A DNA stretch of 49,255 nucleotides from positions 1 to 49,255 of the forward strand of contig NZ_CAAFUQ010000092.1 of NCBI RefSeq assembly GCF_900766215.1, written 5' to 3'. Below, one piece after another: positions 34,744-42,143 of this stretch. The notes below the pieces were generated by a model. The model saw only the letters and a program-made list of their open reading frames with translations. It had not been told where the DNA came from and did no database searches. Within the stretch, counting starts at the first letter, position 1; the number at the start of each line of letters is the position of its first letter. Source of the stretch: an uncultured Finegoldia sp. (GTDB taxonomy: Bacteria > Bacillota > Clostridia > Tissierellales > Peptoniphilaceae). The position numbers and the translations under genes are program-made.

Positions 34744-34780
34744 CAAACACATTCTTTGAGATTAACCCAAAGAATGTGTT
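34744..34780 (-). terminator. Terminator after the DUF819 gene
   Basis: AACACATTCTTTG pairs with its complement over an 11-nt loop; the minus strand continues TTTGTTTG. Confidence 0.75.
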
Positions 34781-34792
34781 CAAATTTTTAAA

Positions 34793-36004
34793 TTAATGTA
34801 ACAATATTCCCGAAAGAATACCGTAATAGTTACCAATTACATACCCTAACGTACCTACCAGAAGTGCAGGAACGATAAGTTCTGTCCAACCTTTTGATAC
34901 AGCCATTGCTGCTGCAGTAGTTGGTCCACCGACATTCGCATTTGATGCGATAATGATTTCTTCGATATTGAATTTGAAAAGTTTTCCAAATATCAATGAA
35001 ACTATTAAGTTGATTAGTACAACGATTAATGCGAATACTAATAACAATGGAGATTCTCTCAAAATCAATCCTATTGAAGCTGGAGCTCCAATAACTGCGA
35101 AGAATAAATAAATTAAGAAAGTACCAATTTCTTGGCTACCTCTAATAGATGAAATTTGTTTAGGAAATACTGATGCAATTATCATAGTAAATGTAGTCAT
35201 TAATAAATATTTATTTCCCAATAATCCACCTAAAATAGCACTTACAGCACCTTCGCCTTTGAACAAATCACCGAATACAGTAGCTAATTTGTCAGAAATA
35301 GCCACGATAACAAATGATAATGCAACTGTGAAAGCAATGTCTTTAAGAGAAATTTCTTTTGCTCCCCAATATTTTGCAGCCATAGTTTTATTAGCTTCCT
35401 TGTCAGATTCTGATTGTTCTTCCAAAGCGTTAACAAGTGGCATCTTATAATGTTTCTTGATAACAGCCATTGTTGGAAGTGCCATCAATGTGAAGAAATA
35501 TAAAGCCATAAGTAAGTTATCTGCAACTAATGCAGCTGATACAGTTGCTCCAGGAACCTTGTATTGTTGACTCATTGCAACGAAGTTTACTGAACCACCA
35601 GTATAAGTACCCACAAACATAGGAACGATATCATTCAAAGCAGGAATTGCATTTTTCAAAGCAAAGTATGCAACAAATCCACCCAAAATTGTTCCAATAC
35701 CACTTAATAAATAAATAATTAAAACTCTTCCTGAATCTCTACCAATTTTTTTGATATCAGCGTTAAATAACAACATTGGTACAGCCAACGGAACTACATA
35801 ACTCCATACAGCATCGTAAACAGGTGCTTCTGTTGGAATAATTTTAAGGTTTGACAAAATTAAAGTAAAAGTCAATGCCAAAATACATCCTGTAACCTTA
35901 CTTGCCCAAGAATATTTTTGTTCCAAGAATATTGCAAGAGCAGCACATGATGCCAACACAGCCCAAAGTATCCAAGTACTTTCGGCACTAATCAATGATC
36001 CCAT
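34793..36004 (-). CDS. DUF819 (YjcL-like) integral membrane protein
   Basis: The start is MGSLISAESTWIL behind GAAGGAGG (403 residues). About eleven hydrophobic helices are seen. NADIKKIGRDSGR (about 80-92), FVGTYTGGSVNFVAMSQ and ASNANVGGPTTAAAMA are the conserved DUF819 blocks, reminiscent of sodium-linked secondary carriers with two inverted halves. The substrate is unknown. Its position between a dipeptidase and a cysteine desulfidase, all on the minus strand, hints at amino acid or peptide uptake. Confidence 0.82.
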   Translation of the reverse strand: MGSLISAESTWILWAVLASCAALAIFLEQKYSWASKVTGCILALTFTLILSNLKIIPTEAPVYDAVWSYVVPLAVPMLLFNADIKKIGRDSGRVLIIYLLSGIGTILGGFVAYFALKNAIPALNDIVPMFVGTYTGGSVNFVAMSQQYKVPGATVSAALVADNLLMALYFFTLMALPTMAVIKKHYKMPLVNALEEQSESDKEANKTMAAKYWGAKEISLKDIAFTVALSFVIVAISDKLATVFGDLFKGEGAVSAILGGLLGNKYLLMTTFTMIIASVFPKQISSIRGSQEIGTFLIYLFFAVIGAPASIGLILRESPLLLVFALIVVLINLIVSLIFGKLFKFNIEEIIIASNANVGGPTTAAAMAVSKGWTELIVPALLVGTLGYVIGNYYGILSGILLH

Positions 36005-36037
36005 AAGATCCTCCTTCAAAATATTTTATTTATTTAA

Positions 36038-36066
36038 ATTATAATACCAACAAATAAATTATGCAA
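36038..36066 (-). promoter_or_regulatory. Promoter of the DUF819 gene
   Basis: On the minus strand TTGCAT (36066-36061), 17-bp spacer, TATAAT (36043-36038). Confidence 0.75.
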
Positions 36067-36198
36067 GTATTTTCCCGATTTAAAATCATCTAATTTCTAT
36101 TAATTTAGTACACATTTAATCTGTATTCTACGTATTTAAATCATAATTTACGCCTTTAATGAAACTTCGTTATGAAAATGTTTCTATTTTGTAAACAA

Positions 36199-36230
36199 AA
36201 AATGGAGCATCAGCTTAGCCAACGCTCCTC
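36199..36230 (-). terminator. Terminator of the cysteine desulfidase gene
   Basis: GGAGC pairs with GCTCC, with an inner GCT/AGC helix, followed by ATTTTTT on the minus strand. Confidence 0.7.
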
Positions 36231-36235
36231 ATAAT

Positions 36236-37489
36236 TTATTTTTGAATCATAGTATTCAAAACGATAATGTCCGTTTCTTTCATACCTTCCTTAGCAACAT
36301 AGCCGATGCTTCTGATAGTTTCTTCGATATTGTCTTTTAACAAACCATCTCCAGGTTCGAAGTTTCTGTTATTTTTCGCCAAATAATATCCTGAAATTCC
36401 TGCATCTACAGCTGTAGCTATCTTTGCTGCACAAGATGGTTTCGCACCGTCACAAATCATACCCGATGCAATCATCAAGGCATTTCCTATTGTTTTTTCA
36501 ATCAAATCCAAATCCTTAGTTTCCATGTAGCAAATTCCAGCTCCTGCTGCAACTCCTGCTGATGTAACTCCACAAAACGCTGAAAGTCTACCTATAAATC
36601 TTTTGATGTGAAGCGCTGTCAAATTTGTTATCAAAAGTCCGCGATACAATGTTTCTCTGTCGTAATTTTTTTCATTTGCAAATACAACTAGTGGCATTGT
36701 GCAAGTGATGCCTTGGTTTCCACTTCCCGCATTTATTACAACTGGTAGTGAACATCCACTCATACGTGCATCTGATCCTGCTGCTGCTCTTGCCTTAGCT
36801 TTCGTTCTGATAGATTCATCTTCGTCTATCAAAATCTTGCCCATAGCAACTCCCCATTTTCCTGTCAAACCTTCATCTGAAATATCAGAATTCAAAGTGA
36901 TTTGTTTTTCCAATAAATCTTTAACTTCATCTAGATCAATGTTGTTAGCATATTCGTAAATATCTTTGACTGAAAGTTCGTCGTAATTTTCGTATTCTGG
37001 AGTGTGAGTGTAGCAATTATCAATATGTATTACATCATCATTTTTGGTAATCTTAACTATGTTCGTGTGTTTGTTTTTGATTTCTACATCTACAGTGTTT
37101 TTCTTGTCATCTTCAGCCACGATTTCAATGTCTAAGTTTTCTACGCCTTCTTTTAGACTAACTGTGATAATATCTTTTTCCAATAAATCCTTCGCAGCCT
37201 TGATATCCTCATCAGTAACCTTGGATAATACCTCAAGACCAAGACAAGAATCGCCAGCAACAGTACCAATAGCAGTCGCAGCTTCAACACCCTTCATACC
37301 ATTTGTGTTAGGAACAGTAACACCCTTAACGTTTTTGATGATATTTCCTGAACACTTAACCTCAATTTTACATGGAATACTTCCCAAAACTTCCCTAGCC
37401 TTAGCCGCTGCCAATGCAATAGAAATTGGTTCAGTACATCCAAGCGCCATAATTAATTCTGATTTTAATAATTCAGTGTAATTCTTCAT
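36236..37489 (-). CDS. cyuA: L-cysteine desulfidase (CyuA / UPF0597 family)
   Basis: This 417-residue iron-sulfur enzyme splits cysteine into pyruvate, ammonia and sulfide. Family blocks are MALGCTEPISIALAAAKA near the start (C18), GSDARMSGCSLPVVINAGSGNQG in the middle, FCGVTSAGVAAGAG, and CDGAKPSCAAK near the C-terminus; their cysteines are candidates for 4Fe-4S ligands. The protein was long annotated as a serine dehydratase alpha-like protein. It has its own promoter and terminator. Confidence 0.88.
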   Translation of the reverse strand: MKNYTELLKSELIMALGCTEPISIALAAAKAREVLGSIPCKIEVKCSGNIIKNVKGVTVPNTNGMKGVEAATAIGTVAGDSCLGLEVLSKVTDEDIKAAKDLLEKDIITVSLKEGVENLDIEIVAEDDKKNTVDVEIKNKHTNIVKITKNDDVIHIDNCYTHTPEYENYDELSVKDIYEYANNIDLDEVKDLLEKQITLNSDISDEGLTGKWGVAMGKILIDEDESIRTKAKARAAAGSDARMSGCSLPVVINAGSGNQGITCTMPLVVFANEKNYDRETLYRGLLITNLTALHIKRFIGRLSAFCGVTSAGVAAGAGICYMETKDLDLIEKTIGNALMIASGMICDGAKPSCAAKIATAVDAGISGYYLAKNNRNFEPGDGLLKDNIEETIRSIGYVAKEGMKETDIIVLNTMIQK

Positions 37490-37542
37490 TTATACTCCTT
37501 AATAAAAAATAATTTTATAACAATTTCGTCTATATATTAACC

Positions 37543-37548
37543 ATTATA
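37543..37548 (-). promoter_or_regulatory. -10 box of cyuA
   Basis: The minus strand reads TGTTATAAT (extended -10), with a weak TTACAA 17 bp upstream. Confidence 0.5.
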
Positions 37549-37585
37549 ACACTACAGATACATTATTGTAAATGATTTCAAACTG

Positions 37586-38086
37586 TTACAAATACTCCAT
37601 AATCACCTTCCACTCATCTTCCAAATCATCAAGCCTGTACCTAGCATTCGCAGGTGATGTCGAAGGAAGCTTCGTAGCATCCACCCCCAAATTCTTTTTG
37701 TGATATCTCTCAAAACACTTAAAAGAAGCAGTCCCGTTGCAAAAAACATGATTAATATTTGCACAATCCACAATCTCTTTCAAATTAGAAGGCACCACGT
37801 TTTTGATACTAGAATCTGATGAACCAATAATATCACACTGATAAATCGAATCGTACACAGCAATATTATGCTCCAACAAAAATCTCTTCCTCTCCTCAAT
37901 ACTCACATCCAAATCCACATCGAAAAGCCTTTCCATCAACTTCCAAAACCTGTTTTGTGGATGGCCGTAGAAAACCCCGTACTCCCTAGTCTTTACAGAT
38001 GGAAAAGAACCCAAAATCAAAATCTTGGAATTCTCATCGTAAAGAGGTTTTAACGGATGGACAATAGTCTCATAATTTCCCTTCAT
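37586..38086 (-). CDS. DNA-deoxyinosine glycosylase (UDG superfamily family 6)
   Basis: This 166-residue protein has motif ILGSFPS (24-30), GHPQNRFW (41-48) and the C-terminal LPSTSPANA (140-148), the set that marks hypoxanthine-DNA glycosylases of the uracil-DNA glycosylase fold. It would remove deaminated adenine from DNA. It is monocistronic, behind an extended -10 box and the ribosome site GGGGGA. Confidence 0.87.
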   Translation of the reverse strand: MKGNYETIVHPLKPLYDENSKILILGSFPSVKTREYGVFYGHPQNRFWKLMERLFDVDLDVSIEERKRFLLEHNIAVYDSIYQCDIIGSSDSSIKNVVPSNLKEIVDCANINHVFCNGTASFKCFERYHKKNLGVDATKLPSTSPANARYRLDDLEDEWKVIMEYL

Positions 38087-38107
38087 AAAATCCCCCTATC
38101 AACCTAG

Positions 38108-38113
38108 ATTATA
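38108..38113 (-). promoter_or_regulatory. -10 box of the DNA-deoxyinosine glycosylase gene
   Basis: The minus strand reads TGATATAAT (extended -10), about 22 bp before the ATG. Confidence 0.5.
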
Positions 38114-38209
38114 TCATAACAACATAAGGCCGCTTCCTCCCATTTTTGTAAAACCCTTGTTTTGGTTTTGAAGCTTGGAGTTCTGTAGTCTTGTAGTCTT
38201 GTGAAACAA

Positions 38210-38390
38210 AAGTAGATTATCAGTTTTGCTAAGAATATCATACGGAGAAAATAAGTATAAATTCAAGCGAAATGAATCGTTAAAAAATCGCACTGTCTGA
38301 GCGTCAGCGAGTTTGCGATTTTAGATTCACAAGCTTAGAATTTATTTATTTTCGTAGTCTAGATATTCGTGCAAACTGGTTTTCTACTTT
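38210..38390 (+). repeat. Interspersed palindromic repeat, copy C
   Basis: Outer arms AAGTAGATTATCAGTTTTGC and GCAAACTGGTTTTCTACTTT pair; AAGAATATC pairs with GATATTCGT; the inner stem is AAAATCGCA with TGCGATTTT around CTGAGCGTCAGCGAG. First of four units in a 0.9-kb gene-free block. Confidence 0.88.
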
Positions 38391-38448
38391 CCCATTTCCT
38401 TGTAAAACGTAGTTGTCCTGCAGCGTTGTATTTCTGTGAAACAAACAA

Positions 38449-38615
38449 AAAAAGATCGTAGCTGAATGAGTCATCTGGAAAAAATTGTGCAAAATTCAAT
38501 CGAAAAAATCCGTCGAAAATTTGACCGCGTAAGCGAAGCCTGCTTCAAATTTTAGGATTTTAAGATTAGAATTTTCCAATTTTTGTAAGCCAGACGAATG
38601 TGCTACGACTTTTCT
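38449..38615 (+). repeat. Interspersed palindromic repeat, copy D
   Basis: Outer arms AAAAAGATCGTAGC and GCTACGACTTTT, unlike the arms of copies A, B and C; the inner stem is AAAATTTGA with TCAAATTTT. A spacer of about 58 bp (TTGTAAAACGTAGTTGTCC and onward) separates it from copy C. Confidence 0.85.
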
Positions 38616-38714
38616 TGTTTTGCATGTCTCTGTACAACGTAAATGTCCTGCATCTTCGTCTTTATGTGAAACAAAACTAGATTACCAGTTTTGCTAAGTT
38701 TGCATTGAAACAAA

Positions 38715-38886
38715 TCAAAAACATCGTAAACAAGCGAATCATTCGGAAAAAATTGTCCTAAATTCAAGCGAAATGAAACGTTAAAAAATCGCACTGTCTG
38801 AGCGTCAGCGAGTTTGCGATTTTAGTTTCATGAGCGATGAATTTATCAATTTTTGTAGACAGATGAGCGGTTTACGAGTTTTTGTG
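38715..38886 (+). repeat. Interspersed palindromic repeat, copy E
   Basis: Outer arms AACATCGTAAAC and GTTTACGAGTTTT; middle arms ATGAAAC and GTTTCAT; the inner stem is AAAATCGCA with TGCGATTTT. The spacer before it (38622-38698) shares CATGTCTCTGTACAACG and GTGAAACAAAACTAGATTACC with other spacers. Confidence 0.88.
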
Positions 38887-38940
38887 TTACCCATGTCTCT
38901 GTCATGTGTCGATGTCCAGCGATTTGTAATTATGTGAAAT

Positions 38941-39122
38941 AAAGTAGATTACCAGTTTTGCTAAGAATATCATACGGAGAAAATTTAGCTGATTTCAAAT
39001 CGAAAAAATCCGTCCAAAATTTGACCGCGTAAGCGAAGCGTGCTTCAAATTTTAGGATTTTGAGATTTAGAAATCACAAATTTGCGTAGTCTAGATATTC
39101 GTGCAAATTGGTTTTCTACTTT
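38941..39122 (+). repeat. Interspersed palindromic repeat, copy F
   Basis: Outer arms AAAGTAGATTACCAGTTTTGC and its near complement; the inner stem is AAAATTTGA with TCAAATTTT. It is nearly identical to copy G in the opposite orientation about 6 kb away. Together copies C-F fill the gap between the DNA glycosylase gene and thiE; no gene is supported there. Confidence 0.88.
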
Positions 39123-39157
39123 TACTTGTTCTGAAACTACCTTCAATTCCCCGCATC

Positions 39158-39183
39158 AAAAAAGAGGTGCTCTCGCACCCCTC
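39158..39183 (-). terminator. Terminator of thiDE
   Basis: GGGGTGC pairs with GCACCTC over a GAGA loop, followed by six Ts on the minus strand. Confidence 0.85.
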
Positions 39184-39184
39184 G

Positions 39185-39823
39185 TTATCTACTCAAAATA
39201 ATATCGAATTTTTGTTTCAACTCTTGTGTTGATGCTGCGACATCTCCCGTCGAAAATACCGCCGATGTCAATGACACAGAATCCACATTACAGTCGAAAA
39301 TCATCCTAATATTGTTCTTGTTAATGCCACCAATCGCAGTGATTGGAATGTGAATCTTCTCAGCAATCTCCTTCAACGTGTCGATTGTAACCCTCACGAA
39401 ATCATCTCCAGTGAACGTCGGAAAAATCGCCCCAACACCAATGTAATCAGCACCAGCCTCTTGTGCCTCCAACGCTTGTTCCAACGTGTGACAACTAATC
39501 CCAATAATCTTGTCAGGACCAAGAATCTCCCTAGCATATTTTATCGGCATATCCTTTTGTCCCAAATGCACCCCGTCGACATCGCACGCCTTCGCAATAT
39601 CAACCCTGTCATTCACAATCAAAAGTTTGCCCATGCTTTGAGTAATCTCCTTTATCTTAAAAGTCTCGCGCATAATGCTTCTCGTGTCCATGTTTTTTTC
39701 TCTAAGTCGCACCGAATCTGCACCATTTTTCAGCGCAATCTCAATAGTCTCTGACAAATCCCTTCCCTTGAGAGTTTGTTTGTTCGTGACCAAGTTCAAC
39801 CCTAAGTTAAATTCCTTATTCAT
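39185..39823 (-). CDS. thiE: Thiamine-phosphate synthase ThiE
   Basis: This 212-residue TIM-barrel enzyme joins hydroxymethylpyrimidine diphosphate and the thiazole phosphate to give thiamine phosphate. Motifs seen: VRLREKN (about 38-44), LLIVNDRVDIA, DGVHLGQKD, GADYIGVGAIFPT and ITAIGGI. The ATG overlaps the thiD 3' end by 8 bp, with GGAGAG before it. With thiD and the distant thiC it covers pyrimidine synthesis and coupling; thiazole genes are not in the window. Confidence 0.92.
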   Translation of the reverse strand: MNKEFNLGLNLVTNKQTLKGRDLSETIEIALKNGADSVRLREKNMDTRSIMRETFKIKEITQSMGKLLIVNDRVDIAKACDVDGVHLGQKDMPIKYAREILGPDKIIGISCHTLEQALEAQEAGADYIGVGAIFPTFTGDDFVRVTIDTLKEIAEKIHIPITAIGGINKNNIRMIFDCNVDSVSLTSAVFSTGDVAASTQELKQKFDIILSR

Positions 39824-40619
39824 TTTTCAACTCTCCTTCAAAAAATTTGTAGAAATGATTTGTCGGTCCATTTCCCTTGCCAATATTCAAATCGTGCTTG
39901 ATAGCATTAGTAATGTATTCCTTGCTCAATTTTACAGCATCATCTATCGATTTTCCAAGCGCCAAATTACTAGCAATCGCACTAGAAAGCGTACAACCAG
40001 TCCCATGAGTGTTCTTCGTGTCAATCTTCTCAGTCACAAATTCGTGGAAGTTTTCGCCATCATACAAAATATCAATCGCATCTCCAACATGATGACCGCC
40101 CTTCACAAGAACGTATTTCGCTCCCATGTCACGAATAATCTCTGCTGCCTTTTTCATATCGTCCACACCGTCGATCTTCATCCCACTAATTCTCTCTGCC
40201 TCTGGAATATTCGGAGTTATGCAAGTACATAAAGGAATCAAATCCTCAATCAACAAATCAATCGCATCTTCTTGCATCAAACAAGCGCCGTGCTTCGCGT
40301 ACATCACAGGATCCAACACCACATTTTCTGGTTTGTATTCCAATAATTTGTCCCTAACACAACTCATAATCCTCTTGTTCGATAACATCCCGATCTTCAC
40401 AGCGTCAGTCCCCATATCATTATAAATACAATCAATCTGATCCTTTATAATCTTGTCTGGCAAATCCTCAATCGACACCACCTCAAAAGTATTCTCTGCG
40501 ACCACCGAAACAATAACGCTCATCGCATACACCCCGTGTGCCGACATAGTCTTGATATCCGCTTGAATTCCCGCTCCGCCTGAACAATCAGAACCTGCAA
40601 TCGTAAGAACTTTCTTCAT
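39816..40619 (-). CDS. thiD: Hydroxymethylpyrimidine / phosphomethylpyrimidine kinase ThiD
   Basis: This 267-residue ribokinase-fold enzyme phosphorylates hydroxymethylpyrimidine twice. Motifs seen: TIAGSDCSGGAGIQADIKT (6-24), VLDPVMYAKHGACL, VLVKGGHH, and NTHGTGCTLSSAIASNLA with the catalytic Asp region replaced by HGTGC as usual in ThiD. AGGAGGAG precedes the ATG. It is first gene of a thiD-thiE operon with its own promoter; no TPP aptamer is visible upstream. Confidence 0.92.
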   Translation of the reverse strand: MKKVLTIAGSDCSGGAGIQADIKTMSAHGVYAMSVIVSVVAENTFEVVSIEDLPDKIIKDQIDCIYNDMGTDAVKIGMLSNKRIMSCVRDKLLEYKPENVVLDPVMYAKHGACLMQEDAIDLLIEDLIPLCTCITPNIPEAERISGMKIDGVDDMKKAAEIIRDMGAKYVLVKGGHHVGDAIDILYDGENFHEFVTEKIDTKNTHGTGCTLSSAIASNLALGKSIDDAVKLSKEYITNAIKHDLNIGKGNGPTNHFYKFFEGELKNE

Positions 40620-40649
40620 AACTCCTCCTAATAATTTGTTGCAAATTAA

Positions 40650-40678
40650 ATTATATACCTATAATCATTTTACTTCAA
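40650..40678 (-). promoter_or_regulatory. Promoter of thiDE
   Basis: On the minus strand TTGAAG (40678-40673), 17-bp spacer, TATAAT (40655-40650). It begins directly after the malQ stop codon. Confidence 0.7.
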
Positions 40679-42142
40679 CTAATCCCTGTTGTAGAGTTTT
40701 GTAATCGCAGATATTTTATCGGAAAGCTCATCAGTAAGCCATTCTTTTTTAAGTCTCCACTTCCAATTCCCCAAAGTATTCGGAGTGTTCGTCCTATAAT
40801 TATCATCAAGCCCCAAAAAATCCTGCATCTGACACATACACAAACAAGAATTAGTCATGTACGCTGCTTTTATCATCGACAATTCCACATCTCTTGAGTT
40901 CACATAATTCTCGATGTAATCAAGTTCATCAGAACCTCTGCTATTTACAAATCCCCTAAGCGTTTGATTGTCGTGAGTTCCAGTGTAATACACTGTGGTT
41001 TCTCCCACATTGTGCGGCAAATAATCAGACTCCTCATTCACATCAAACGCAAATTGCATCACCTTCATACCCTTGAAGGAAAATCTATCGCGCAGATTTA
41101 TAACATCATCAGTAATCAAACCCAAATCCTCGGAAACAATCCTGTCAATCAAGTTCTCTTTTTTCAAAATCTCAAAAAACTCCTCGCCCTTTGCTTTAAT
41201 CCAGTGTCCGTTTTCAGCAGTGTTTTCCGATGCATCAATCACCCAAAAAGCTTCAAATCCTCTAAAATGATCCAGACGAAGCACATCGTACATTTTCAAA
41301 TTGTGCTTCAACCTTTTCAACCACCATTCAAATCCAGTTTTCTCACAACAATCCCAATCATACACGGGATTTCCCCAATATTGCCCAGTTTCAGAAAACC
41401 TGTCCGGAGGAACACCTGCAACAAGCTTCGGTGACAAATCCTCGTTCACCACAAACATATCGGGGTTTTGCCACATATCGCTGCTTTCCTTCGACACATA
41501 TACCGGTAAATCGCCAAATATTTTTATCCCCAAATCATTCGCGTAATTTTTCAATTCGAAATACTGCTTGTAAAACAAAGCCTGAACGAATACATTGTAT
41601 TCAATCTCAGAAGCTAACAATTTTTCGTAATAATCGACGCTTTTCTTCTTTCGGTATTTTATATCATGTGGAAATTCCAACCAAGATTTAGCATTAAAAT
41701 GCTTTTTCAAAGCCTCAAATAAGCAAAATCCACGAACAAGTTCACGCTCAGAGAAATTTTCTGTGTCGATTATCTTCAGAACCTTGTTGTTCTCAAAAGC
41801 CTTGCGTAAAATCTGATCCTTTGATTTTGCCACATAATCGTAATCGACAAAATCATCCTCGAATTCATATCCACGAACATCACTCTCCGACAGCAAACCA
41901 TCCTCAACCAACTTGTCGATGTCGATGTACATGTAGTTTCCAGCAAAAGTTGACGGCGACAAATACGGGCTGTTGCCATCAGAACTTATCGGAACAAGCG
42001 GCAATATTTGCCAATAAGTCTGCTTCGATTTCTTCAAAAACCTCACAAACTCATACGCACTCTCTCCAAAACTTCCTATTCCATATTTAGAACTCAAACT
42101 GAACACAGGACACAAAATCCCCGCTTTTCTCTTATCACTCAT
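40679..42142 (-). CDS. malQ: 4-alpha-glucanotransferase MalQ
   Basis: The start is MSDKRKAGILCPVFSLSS behind AAGAAGGG, one base after the stop of the ABC gene (487 residues). It is a GH77 enzyme that moves alpha-1,4-glucan segments. The catalytic set is the nucleophile D291 in VLRLDHFRGFE, acid/base E338 in IVSEDLGLI, and D391 in TGTHDNQTLRG. NSPYLSPSTFAGN (57-69) is the conserved N-terminal block. It is coupled to an exporter pair rather than to maltose or glycogen genes, which is unusual. Confidence 0.92.
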   Translation of the reverse strand: MSDKRKAGILCPVFSLSSKYGIGSFGESAYEFVRFLKKSKQTYWQILPLVPISSDGNSPYLSPSTFAGNYMYIDIDKLVEDGLLSESDVRGYEFEDDFVDYDYVAKSKDQILRKAFENNKVLKIIDTENFSERELVRGFCLFEALKKHFNAKSWLEFPHDIKYRKKKSVDYYEKLLASEIEYNVFVQALFYKQYFELKNYANDLGIKIFGDLPVYVSKESSDMWQNPDMFVVNEDLSPKLVAGVPPDRFSETGQYWGNPVYDWDCCEKTGFEWWLKRLKHNLKMYDVLRLDHFRGFEAFWVIDASENTAENGHWIKAKGEEFFEILKKENLIDRIVSEDLGLITDDVINLRDRFSFKGMKVMQFAFDVNEESDYLPHNVGETTVYYTGTHDNQTLRGFVNSRGSDELDYIENYVNSRDVELSMIKAAYMTNSCLCMCQMQDFLGLDDNYRTNTPNTLGNWKWRLKKEWLTDELSDKISAITKLYNRD

Positions 42143-42143
42143 A

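Noticed and set aside
38100..39160. Regularly spaced repeats that might be a CRISPR array
   Set aside because: Units are 165-185 bp, palindromic and of varied sequence, with partly similar spacers and no cas genes.
40620..40678. A TPP riboswitch upstream of thiD
   Set aside because: None of the conserved aptamer words occurs in the short leader.
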